Shown piece by piece: positions 1 through 6,459 of a DNA stretch of 7,515 bases; position 1 is the stretch's first letter; each line of letters starts with the position of its first letter. The translations under genes were made by a program, and so were the position numbers. Location: the NCBI GenBank assembly GCA_007123195.1, contig SKLO01000268.1:1-7515 (forward strand). Reading direction: 5' to 3'. The stretch is from Verrucomicrobiales bacterium. GTDB lineage: Bacteria; Verrucomicrobiota; Verrucomicrobiia; Verrucomicrobiales; SKLO01. Under the pieces are notes generated by a model, which saw only the letters and a list, made by a program, of their open reading frames with translations, was not told the origin of the DNA and did not search any database.

Positions 1-3000
1 CACGTAGTCGGCCACCGAGTGGTTCCACATCTTATACTTGTCCCCGTGGTCGGTCGGGATGGCGGGCACCACCTCCGATTTCAGCAGGGCATCGACCGCG
101 GTGGCGCGGGTGATGTGGGTGAACGGCACGATCTGGTAGTTGAGGTTGACCTTGCCGGCGGTGGAGAAGGTGTCGCTGACGGCCCATGGCTCGACCGCCG
201 GCATCCAGAACCAGTCGAGCATCAGGTGGTCCGGCGCGGCGGTGGCCTGGCTCGATCCCGGGTGGCCGCCGGGCACCTCCGGCGCGGGGCGGAACAGCAG
301 GGTTTCCCAGGGGCGGTCGCGCTTCAACGCGCGCGGCAGCGAGCCGAACATGACCGGCGAGGCGATGATGCGGTTGGGGGAGAAGTAGGCCGGACGCAGC
401 GCGGCCTGCACCCAGTGGCCGTCGAGATAGGGCAGGCCGCCGCCGTCGAGGCCCTGGGTGTTGCCCTCGTCGGGCTTGTTGATGTAGGGGCCGTCGACCA
501 CGTTGGCGATGCCGTTGTCGAAGTCGCCGGTCGACTGGCTGGCGCCGACCGGAAACTTGGGAAATTTCGAGAAGTGATAGTTGGCGCCGGGCACCAGCTG
601 GGTGCCGCTGCTGTCGTTGGCAAACCCCAGCACCCAGTGCGGGCCGGCCGGGTTGTGGAACATCAGGTGGTCGAGCCTTGGCTGGGCCGGTCCCCCGCCC
701 CCTGCTTCAGCGGCGTAGGCGCCGTGGGGCCGGAAGACAGTGCGGTCGACCTGGGCCCGAGCCGCCATCAGTCGCAGGTCGCCGTGCGGCACCACCAGGG
801 ACCGGATCACGTCTTCCTGCCGAATCATGGCGGGGGTGTAGGGCATGCCGTGGTATTGCGAGGGCAGGCGTGGCAGCGGGTTGGGCGTGTTCTGTGGCGT
901 CCACGGGTAGGACGGGTTTGAGTCCACCCGATCGGTGCGGCCGCGGCTGTACCACAGGTTGTTGGTCCAGCGCATACCCGGATGCCACTCGCTGGTGCCG
1001 TCGCTGCGGCCGGCCTGGCCGCTGTGGCCGAGTCCGAACGAGCCGTCCCAGCGGAAGCTCCACCAGAATTCCGGGGTTGAATAGGCCGATCCATCGCTAC
1101 GCGCGTGAATGAAACCGTGGCCACCGATGCCGGGATCGGCGAGCGAGCCGGTGGTGACCAGTTCCGGAATCGGAAAGGTGGCGGACGGAAAGTCCAGTTC
1201 AATGCGCTGGATCAGGTTCTGCGCGTTGGTATTGGGACCGTAGAAGATCTCCACCACCACCAGGCCGCCGTTGAACTGCATGCCGCCCGAGGCGGTATCG
1301 ACCGTGATGTGGTTGCTCAGCAGGTTGGTGTTGTGATTGTTATTCTTGCTGCCCATGGCGGCGGCGCGGAAGCCGAGTTTGCCGCCCCAGAAGCGGCCGT
1401 GCCAGCCGGCGCCGGAGCGGCCGTCAAAGGGGATCACGCGGCCGTTGGCGGCGGGCTGGAACAATGGCGTGTTGTCCACGTTGGCCACGGTCAGATTCTC
1501 CAGCCCGGTGACGCGCACCCGCACCCGCTCGGACATGCCGTTCCATCCCTGGCCCGGGGTGAACGCGTCCAGGTGCAGCATCGCCTGGATCCGCCGCTGG
1601 CCGTTCTGCAACGGCTGGTCGATCGGCAGGGCGTAGTTCCAGTGCATCTTGCGGTAGCCGGGGTGGTCGGGGTCCGATCCCTCCAGCCCACTGATCGGGT
1701 CGTCGTCGTAGGGATCGGTGGTTCGCTTGTTGTCCGGGTTGCTCAGCGGCGGATAATTCGAGTAGAACGGATTGCCGTCCCAGGTGCCCTTGATGCCGCC
1801 GCTCTTGGGGCCGCCCTCGCCGTCGGCGGTGGCGATGAAGTGCAGGGCGAACTCGGAGAAGGTCAGGTGGCGGCCGAAGCCCATGGTGTCGTCGCCATCG
1901 ACGTTGATGCGGATCGGGGCGACATGGCCGTGACCCCAGTGACGGCCGGTGGGGTTGCGGTTGGCGTCGTCCTCGACATTGTGATGGAACGACCACGCGT
2001 TGGTGAACTGGGTCTGCATCTCCGCATTGTTCTGCTCATTGGTGTAGTAGAGCTTGGGATGGTTGTCGTCACACAGGTTGGTGGTGCGGATGTAGTCGAA
2101 GACCTGGGTCAGGATCTGGTTGCGGTCCTGCTGCCAGCTTGAGTCCAGACTGGCGCCGAACCCCGGCACCGGCCGCGCCGCCAGCGACTGCAGATAGCCG
2201 TACAGCTCGCGGTTTCGTCGAATGTCAGGGCTGAAGTGGCTCCAGTCGGTGGTCGGGCTGTCGGCGTCGAACCGATGAAACACATAGGGCCGCGCGTTGG
2301 CGCCCATGCCGGTGGTGGCGCAGAACCGGATCAGGTTGTCGAACGCAGTCCGGTGGAACCGCGGCCGGCCGATGGCGTCGACCGGCCAGATCGCGATCCG
2401 CGGGGTGTTGAACAGCGTCACCTCGGGCGCGCGGCTGACATTGGTCAGGACGAAGTCCCAGCGGTTGATGTCGGCGCTGGAAAACTCCGGCACGGACTGG
2501 CGGTCGGGTTGCAACAGGAACTCGCTCGAGGTGGCGAACAGGCGCTCGTTGTCGATCCTGACCAGGCGGTCGGGATCGGTCTCGTTCGGATGCACCACTC
2601 TGGTGCCGGCCACCGATCCACCCGGCCCCACCCTTGGCAGGATGCCGTAGAGCCATTCCTTGTGCGCCGGACTCACCCCCTCGCCCGGCATCAACACCGT
2701 GCTCAGGGCGGTGGTCGCCGGATGACCGGGGTAACGCTGGAACTCGGAGCGGGTGGGCTGGAACCGGGCGTAGTTGCGGTCCTCGGTGCCGACGGTGCGC
2801 GGCACGTCCCACGGCGTGCCCTCGGCGGCGGTGTTGATGTTGAGTTTGGCGGTCTCGTCGTCGGCCCAGAACGCCACCCGGCCGACGATGGGATTCGCCG
2901 TCGTGGGCGTTACCGGGCCTTGAAACCGGTTGGAACTGTCCAGCGTGCCGATGGTGCCGTCTGCCAGCACGTAGATCCACTCCACCGGCATCGGCAGGCG

Positions 3001-3651
3001 CGCACCGGGATCGTCGACCGCGGTGGCCCTCCGGGTGCCGGGAACGGCGTCGGCATCAATGGCAAAACCCTCCACCCCGGATCCGCCTGGGCCGGTGCCG
3101 GCCTCGAGCCGGGGATCGACCACCGGGAACCAGGCGCGCGGGGCGGTGTCGCCAAAGCGCTGGTCGACCACCGGCGAATTGAGGTCGACAAACCGGGCCG
3201 GAGCGTCCTGCCAGCCGGCCATGGCCGTGGCGTCGGCCAGCAGTTGCGTCGGGTCGCCGACGGTCATGCGGCTGCTGGAGTAGAGTTTGAAACCGGCGTC
3301 CAGCTGGCCGTCGGGATTGAACCGGCGAATCATGCCCGGCTGCGAGGCCCAGCCGGTGCCCGGTTGGGTGGTCGCCTGACGCAGCTGACTGATGGTCAGG
3401 TTGAACGCCTGGTCGGCGAAGTGCCGCGCCCGCTGCGAGGCCTCGTAGGTGCGGGCCGAGCTGCGTTCGGTGTCGGCCATGGTGAACAAGGCCAGCACCA
3501 GCACGGTCATCACCGCCACCACGCCGAGCACGGTCACGAGGGCGACGCCGCGGGAGCCGGGCGGGCCCATTCGCTGGCGGTGCGTGATGGGGCGCCGGAC
3601 GACCGGCGCCGGCGCTTGATTTGGAGGGGGTTGGGATCGGTGGTGGGGCAT
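1..3651 (-). CDS. Verru_Chthon cassette protein A-like giant pseudopilin-type protein (C-terminus beyond window)
   Basis: Seen: the frame is open from the ATG at 3651-3649 to the left edge, 1217 codons without a stop. After a Pro/His/Arg-rich leader, residues 32-35 (GSRG) precede a hydrophobic helix at about 36-57 (VALVTVLGVVAVMTVLVLAL), then a polar stretch with TERSSARTYEASQRARHFAD. This is a GspK/PilX-like N-terminus: glycine before the helix, but Thr instead of Glu at mature position 5. Further blocks: ADDETAKLNINTA (263-275), DGDDTMGFGRHLTFSE (585-600), DFDNGIANVVDGPYINK (1043-1059) and GKVNLNYQIVPFTHITRA (1166-1183). Known: these recall the A protein of the Verru_Chthon cassette of Verrucomicrobia, whose partners B, C and D also carry pilin-type signals; its function is unknown. 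Inferred: exported or membrane-anchored minor-pseudopilin-like protein. The start is uncertain: no Shine-Dalgarno is seen, and an in-frame ATG at 3570 (residue 28) would give the short leader MGPPGSRG. Codon use matches the neighbours. I am confident of the coding frame and fairly confident of the family. Confidence 0.85.
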   Translation of the reverse strand, partial: MPHHRSQPPPNQAPAPVVRRPITHRQRMGPPGSRGVALVTVLGVVAVMTVLVLALFTMADTERSSARTYEASQRARHFADQAFNLTISQLRQATTQPGTGWASQPGMIRRFNPDGQLDAGFKLYSSSRMTVGDPTQLLADATAMAGWQDAPARFVDLNSPVVDQRFGDTAPRAWFPVVDPRLEAGTGPGGSGVEGFAIDADAVPGTRRATAVDDPGARLPMPVEWIYVLADGTIGTLDSSNRFQGPVTPTTANPIVGRVAFWADDETAKLNINTAAEGTPWDVPRTVGTEDRNYARFQPTRSEFQRYPGHPATTALSTVLMPGEGVSPAHKEWLYGILPRVGPGGSVAGTRVVHPNETDPDRLVRIDNERLFATSSEFLLQPDRQSVPEFSSADINRWDFVLTNVSRAPEVTLFNTPRIAIWPVDAIGRPRFHRTAFDNLIRFCATTGMGANARPYVFHRFDADSPTTDWSHFSPDIRRNRELYGYLQSLAARPVPGFGASLDSSWQQDRNQILTQVFDYIRTTNLCDDNHPKLYYTNEQNNAEMQTQFTNAWSFHHNVEDDANRNPTGRHWGHGHVAPIRINVDGDDTMGFGRHLTFSEFALHFIATADGEGGPKSGGIKGTWDGNPFYSNYPPLSNPDNKRTTDPYDDDPISGLEGSDPDHPGYRKMHWNYALPIDQPLQNGQRRIQAMLHLDAFTPGQGWNGMSERVRVRVTGLENLTVANVDNTPLFQPAANGRVIPFDGRSGAGWHGRFWGGKLGFRAAAMGSKNNNHNTNLLSNHITVDTASGGMQFNGGLVVVEIFYGPNTNAQNLIQRIELDFPSATFPIPELVTTGSLADPGIGGHGFIHARSDGSAYSTPEFWWSFRWDGSFGLGHSGQAGRSDGTSEWHPGMRWTNNLWYSRGRTDRVDSNPSYPWTPQNTPNPLPRLPSQYHGMPYTPAMIRQEDVIRSLVVPHGDLRLMAARAQVDRTVFRPHGAYAAEAGGGGPAQPRLDHLMFHNPAGPHWVLGFANDSSGTQLVPGANYHFSKFPKFPVGASQSTGDFDNGIANVVDGPYINKPDEGNTQGLDGGGLPYLDGHWVQAALRPAYFSPNRIIASPVMFGSLPRALKRDRPWETLLFRPAPEVPGGHPGSSQATAAPDHLMLDWFWMPAVEPWAVSDTFSTAGKVNLNYQIVPFTHITRATAVDALLKSEVVPAIPTDHGDKYKMWNHSVADYV

Positions 3652-3668
3652 GAGGGGCAGTCGTCGTA

Positions 3669-3685
3669 TATGGACAATGTCCATA
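3669..3685. promoter_or_regulatory. Perfect palindromic operator-like site
   Basis: The 17-base element reads TATGGACATTGTCCATA on the minus strand. It is two exact 8-base half-sites, TATGGACA and TGTCCATA, around one central base. It lies 17 bases upstream of the start codon of the Verru_Chthon A-like gene. It overlaps the candidate -10 hexamer by two bases and would cover the expected transcription start. This is the geometry of a repressor operator read by a dimeric helix-turn-helix protein. I cannot name the regulator family. No second copy is apparent in the window. The symmetry is seen directly; the operator role is inferred. Confidence 0.6.
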
Positions 3686-3713
3686 CATAGCCAATGACCC
3701 AACGGCATTGCAA
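3684..3713 (-). promoter_or_regulatory. Candidate sigma70-type promoter for the Verru_Chthon A-like gene
   Basis: On the minus strand a TTGCAA hexamer (3713-3708) is followed after 18 bases by TATGTA (3689-3684). The first matches the -35 consensus TTGACA at four of six positions; the second matches TATAAT only in its first three bases. A start about seven bases downstream would fall inside the palindrome near 3677, giving a leader of about 25 bases. The placement is plausible but the hexamers are weak, and other registers nearby could be proposed. Confidence 0.3.
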
Positions 3714-3789
3714 CCCTGATTCGATCCTGAAACATTTGGGACCACGATCTTTTCAGCCTGAATCGGGCTTTAACATTTCATTTTCTGTC

Positions 3790-4902
3790 TTACGGCGCGC
3801 CCACGCCGCACCACCACCAGCGAAGCTTGTAAAACATCGCGTCCGGGCGTTGCCACGCCCGCTCGGTGACCTCGTCGGGCTCGATCTGCCACACGGCGTT
3901 GACCGGCTCACGCGCCGCCTCAGCCTCGCCATCGCCGACAGGGCTGTGCTCCTGAGACAACACGATGACGGTGTCAGACCACCAGCGCTCGGTGGCGGCC
4001 ATCAGCAACCAGGGACCGCCGGGGCGGCGTTCGCTGACCGACTTGACCGCGCGAACCTGGTGCCGCGGTGCGAACGGTGCGAACTCACGCGTCGCCGGAT
4101 CGAACACCTCGACGGTGGTGTTGGTGGTCAGCAACAGCAGCCGACCGGCGGCGTCGAAACAAAGGTCGTGCCCGCCTGGCGCCGGCAACTCGAAGGTCTC
4201 GACCCGCTCAAGCAAGCCCGGCCCGTCGATCTCTCCTCCGTCGAGCCCACCCTTGAACGGATCGGCCTCGGGGTGATACCGGAACGCCGCCAGTTCGTTC
4301 AGACCGATCGCCCACAGCCGTTCTCGTTCGGCGTCCCAAACCACGCCGTGTGCGTCCTCGAACGGCTTGCGCCAGCCGCGCTCGGGCCAGCCAACCCCTT
4401 CGCGGGGGTCGAACACCAACAGCAGGTTGGGCGTGCTGGAGGCGGCGACGATGCGACCGTCCGGCAGCACTTCCGCGGAGTGCGGGTTGTGGTCGCCGTA
4501 GGCCAGGAACACCGGCTGGGGATCGTCGAGCGCCAGCACCGCCACCGCCCCGCCCGACGCGGTCACCAACATCGTGCGCCCGCCCGGCAAGCGTTTGGCA
4601 TCGGTGGGGTTTCGAAACCAATCGCGTTGCTGTTGGGTCAATTCCGGCGCCATCGCCGCCTGCCAGGTCCACAGCACCGACTCCGGCTCGGCCCAGTCGC
4701 GCTCCGGATCGAGCGCGATGATGCGGTGGCCCTGCTGATCGCAGGCGATCACGCAACCTTCAGGCAGGGCCTCGAGCGGGGTGAACTCCGCTTGCGGCGC
4801 TGCGACGGCCGACAGCGCCAAGGCCAGCGTCGCCACTCCGATCAGCAACAAGGCTGCGGCCAGGCCAAGCTTCCGGCTGGACGAAAGGGGTGGTTGGCTC
4901 AT
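3790..4902 (-). CDS. Exported DUF6528-like beta-propeller protein
   Basis: Seen: 370 residues from the ATG at 4902 to the TAA at 3792-3790. Residues 11-35 form a signal peptide or anchor (KLGLAAALLLIGVATLALAL, then SAVAA before PQAEF). The mature part has repeated blade-like segments: ACDQQGHRIIALDPERDW (53-70) with VLWTW (76-80), TASGGAVAVL (114-123), NPHSAEVLPDGRIVAASS (139-156), AHGVVWDAERERLWAIG (184-200), GGHDLCFDAAGRLLLLTT (243-260) and a C-terminal FYKLRWWW (357-364). Known: this pattern of CDQ..RI, D/NPHSAEVLPDGRIV, AHGVVWD and FYKxRW is what I recall for DUF6528, an uncharacterised bacterial propeller family. Inferred: an extracytoplasmic protein, perhaps binding a ligand or partner; no catalytic residue is evident. 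It starts 50 bases after the PQQ-like gene and is probably co-transcribed with it. An in-frame TTG at 4920 would add six residues; the ATG is preferred, although no strong Shine-Dalgarno precedes either. Confidence 0.85.
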   Translation of the reverse strand: MSQPPLSSSRKLGLAAALLLIGVATLALALSAVAAPQAEFTPLEALPEGCVIACDQQGHRIIALDPERDWAEPESVLWTWQAAMAPELTQQQRDWFRNPTDAKRLPGGRTMLVTASGGAVAVLALDDPQPVFLAYGDHNPHSAEVLPDGRIVAASSTPNLLLVFDPREGVGWPERGWRKPFEDAHGVVWDAERERLWAIGLNELAAFRYHPEADPFKGGLDGGEIDGPGLLERVETFELPAPGGHDLCFDAAGRLLLLTTNTTVEVFDPATREFAPFAPRHQVRAVKSVSERRPGGPWLLMAATERWWSDTVIVLSQEHSPVGDGEAEAAREPVNAVWQIEPDEVTERAWQRPDAMFYKLRWWWCGVGAP

Positions 4903-4945
4903 GGCACCGTCGTCGAGCAAGGGTTGAAGAGAGCGCTGTCAGGAC

Positions 4946-4962
4946 CCAGCGTTCAGCGCTGG
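4946..4962 (-). other. Short stem-loop straddling the stop codon of the PQQ-like propeller gene
   Basis: The minus strand reads CCAGCGCTGAACGCTGG: a perfect six-base GC-rich stem (CCAGCG/CGCTGG) around a five-base loop that contains most of the TGA stop. No U-run follows, so it does not look like an intrinsic terminator. It could tune mRNA stability or translation of the next gene 44 bases further on, or it may be chance in GC-rich DNA. Confidence 0.3.
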
Positions 4963-6350
4963 CCGATCTTGAGGCAGGTCAGGCGCCCGCCGCGGTCCTT
5001 GGCGAGGATGCGCCCCTCGACCACCACCACGTGTGGCCAGGCCATGTTGTCGCTGACGCCGCCGGCCCAGGCCAGTTCGCGGTAAGCGTCGGGCGAGCGG
5101 CCGGCACCCTCGACCAGCGCCAGGTCGCCGTCGTTGCTCCACAGGATCAGCCGCCCGTCGCCGGTGACCACGATCGACGAAGCGTCGCTGAACCGGCCGC
5201 CGCTCCACTTCAGTTCGCCGGTCTCCCAATCCTGGCAATACAATCCGCGGTGGGCCCAGTAGACGAAACCATCGTGCACCACCGCGCTGCAGACGTTGGA
5301 CGACCGGTCGGAGGTCCAGATCTCCTCAAGACCACGGTCCAGGCTCGCCCGCAGCCGCGAGGTGCGCTGGTTCCACTTGGTGGTCACCAGCAGGTCCTGG
5401 CCAACCGCGGTCGGGGTGGCGATGTTGTTGCCGAAGTGGCTGCGCCACTCGATCCGTCCGACCGTGCGGCCGGCCGAGCCGCCGTCCAGCCGGATGACGG
5501 CGATGCCGGTCAGGGTCAGCACGGCCACGCAGGGCACGCCGTCGACCTTGAGCGGCACCAGTCCGCCGCTGTGGCCGGCCTGGTCCTTGAGTTCCGACCA
5601 CCACAACACCTCGCCGCTGGCCTTGTCCAGCGCCGCCACCGTGCCCAACTGCGGGCACCCGACCTCCACCAGCAGCCAGTCCTGCCACACCAGAGGGGCG
5701 GTGGTGTAGCCGTAATCCCGCAACGTGTTGGGCCGCTCGGTCACCTGCGGCCGGCGGGGCACGTCGAACTCGTCGTAGAGGTTGAGCCGCCACTGCGGCG
5801 CGCCCCCGGCCCGGCCGTTCCATGCTCGCAATTCGCCGTCGGTGCCCAGCGTGTAGAGCCAGCCAGTGGTTGGGTCGTGGGCCGGGGTCGATGAAGGACC
5901 TTCGTAGAATCCCTGGTCGCCCGTGGCATGGCGGCCGTAGCGCGGCGCGTCGTAGCGTTGCAACCAGCGCACACGGCCCTCGTTCAAATCGAGGCAGATG
6001 AGCCGGTCGCTGCCTTCGCTCCAGCCGAGCCCGTAGATCAGGTCGTCGACCACCAGCACCGAGCCGCAGCCGGCCCCGAGTTCCGCCCGCCAGAGCACCG
6101 GCGGCCCCTGGTCGCCCTTCCAGAAACCGCCGTCCCAGCCCGAGTCGGCGGTGGTGGTGCTGTCCCGGTCCGGACCGCGCCAGTGCGGCCAGTCGTCAGT
6201 TGCCCGAATGTCGATCGGCAACAGGGCGAACGCCAGCACCACCGCAACGGCACCCGCCGAACCCGAGGGAACGGCCGCAAGCGTCCCCCCGGCACCCGGC
6301 TTTGACAGCACCCGAATAACGGCATCCACAGCGGCAATCACCAGCTTCAT
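4953..6350 (-). CDS. Exported PQQ-like (BamB/quinoprotein-type) beta-propeller repeat protein
   Basis: Seen: 465 residues from the ATG at 6350 to the TGA at 4955-4953. A hydrophobic segment at about 33-50 (GAVAVVLAFALLPIDIRA) follows a basic start and suggests export. The mature protein opens with DDWPHWRGPDRDS (52-64). Propeller blades follow, with aromatic-Gly patterns such as LICLDLNEGRVRWL (117-130), WLYTLGTDGELRAWNGRAG (164-182), VAALDKASGEVLWW (238-251), GFVYWAHRGLYCQDWETGEL (361-380) and GRILAKDRGGRLTCLKI (446-462). Known: WPxWRGPxR openings and xALDxxTGExLW repeats typify PQQ-like propellers, abundant as secreted proteins in Planctomycetes and Verrucomicrobia. Most are not shown to bind PQQ or to be dehydrogenases. 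Inferred: periplasmic or outer-envelope binding or scaffold protein; I cannot assign a substrate. The start is supported by CAGGG at 6363-6359, eight bases before the ATG. A longer TTG-initiated version from 6494 would overlap the upstream gene and is unlikely. Confidence 0.9.
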   Translation of the reverse strand: MKLVIAAVDAVIRVLSKPGAGGTLAAVPSGSAGAVAVVLAFALLPIDIRATDDWPHWRGPDRDSTTTADSGWDGGFWKGDQGPPVLWRAELGAGCGSVLVVDDLIYGLGWSEGSDRLICLDLNEGRVRWLQRYDAPRYGRHATGDQGFYEGPSSTPAHDPTTGWLYTLGTDGELRAWNGRAGGAPQWRLNLYDEFDVPRRPQVTERPNTLRDYGYTTAPLVWQDWLLVEVGCPQLGTVAALDKASGEVLWWSELKDQAGHSGGLVPLKVDGVPCVAVLTLTGIAVIRLDGGSAGRTVGRIEWRSHFGNNIATPTAVGQDLLVTTKWNQRTSRLRASLDRGLEEIWTSDRSSNVCSAVVHDGFVYWAHRGLYCQDWETGELKWSGGRFSDASSIVVTGDGRLILWSNDGDLALVEGAGRSPDAYRELAWAGGVSDNMAWPHVVVVEGRILAKDRGGRLTCLKIGQR

Positions 6351-6459
6351 GGGCCGCACCCTGCCATAGCCACCGGGGCAATGGCAAGCCTGGATCGCTG
6401 GCACAAGTCCTGAAAGCGGGGCGATCCCGGCCCGGTCGGGGTTGCAAAAACACCACCCG
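6351..6459 (-). other. Short intergenic spacer between YfbK-like and PQQ-like genes
   Basis: These 109 bases hold a T5 run just after the YfbK-like stop, but I could not pair a stem before it, so I do not call a terminator. I see no strong promoter hexamers either. The only functional element I can point to is the CAGGG before the next ATG. The spacer therefore neither proves nor excludes read-through between the two genes. Confidence 0.5.
6359..6363 (-). promoter_or_regulatory. Ribosome binding site fixing the start of the PQQ-like propeller gene
   Basis: CAGGG on the minus strand ends eight bases before the ATG at 6350. It matches part of the Shine-Dalgarno core at suitable spacing. It supports the 6350 start, which also places a plausible signal segment near the N-terminus, over the in-frame TTG at 6494 inside the upstream gene. 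Confidence 0.45.

Larger units (their letters stand above)
3652..3789 (-). promoter_or_regulatory. AT-richer intergenic control region upstream of the Verru_Chthon A-like gene
   Basis: This is the only sizeable gap before the giant gene, and it is visibly richer in A and T than the coding DNA. It lies between the stop of the DUF6528-like gene and the ATG at 3651. It holds a candidate promoter (about 3684-3713), a perfect 17-base palindrome (3669-3685) and a weak hairpin (3755-3769). The hairpin has an AGCC/GGCT stem on the minus-strand transcript about 20 bases after the upstream stop, but no U-run follows it in that direction. I see no small open frame worth calling. The region probably separates two transcription units. 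Confidence 0.6.

Noticed and set aside
1105..2142. Plus-strand open frame of 345 codons
   Set aside because: It is antisense to conserved parts of the giant gene. It is Val/Gly/Ala-rich with no motif, the typical product of reading GC-rich coding DNA backwards.
2236..3690. Plus-strand open frame of 484 codons
   Set aside because: It lies wholly antisense to the Verru_Chthon A-like gene and its upstream region. Its translation is low-complexity Gly/Arg/His/Val without a family signature. Long antisense frames are expected opposite GC-rich codons.
3056..3745. Minus-strand open frame of 229 codons covering the same start region as the giant gene
   Set aside because: It is out of frame with the Verru_Chthon A-like gene, which has the membrane helix and conserved blocks. 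The product here is Arg/Pro/Gly-rich noise, and its 5' end would run through the palindrome and promoter region.
3755..3769. Hairpin AGCCTG/CGGGCT in the intergenic region as an intrinsic terminator
   Set aside because: A T-rich stretch follows only in the plus direction, where no gene ends. On the minus strand the stem is shorter, with a mismatch, and no U-run follows.
4903..4920. TTG start six codons upstream in the DUF6528-like gene
   Set aside because: The ATG at 4902 gives a normal signal-peptide start. TTG is rarer, and there is no better ribosome binding site before it.
3694..5085. Plus-strand open frame of 463 codons
   Set aside because: It is antisense to the DUF6528-like gene and the end of the PQQ-like gene, which have clear family motifs and signal peptides on the minus strand. 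No recognisable domain is seen in the plus-strand product.
4890..5894. Plus-strand open frame of 334 codons
   Set aside because: It is antisense to the PQQ-like propeller gene, whose repeats are unmistakable; no supporting motif on this strand.
6447..6451. T5 run on the minus strand just after the YfbK-like stop as part of a terminator
   Set aside because: No complementary stem could be found immediately upstream of the run.
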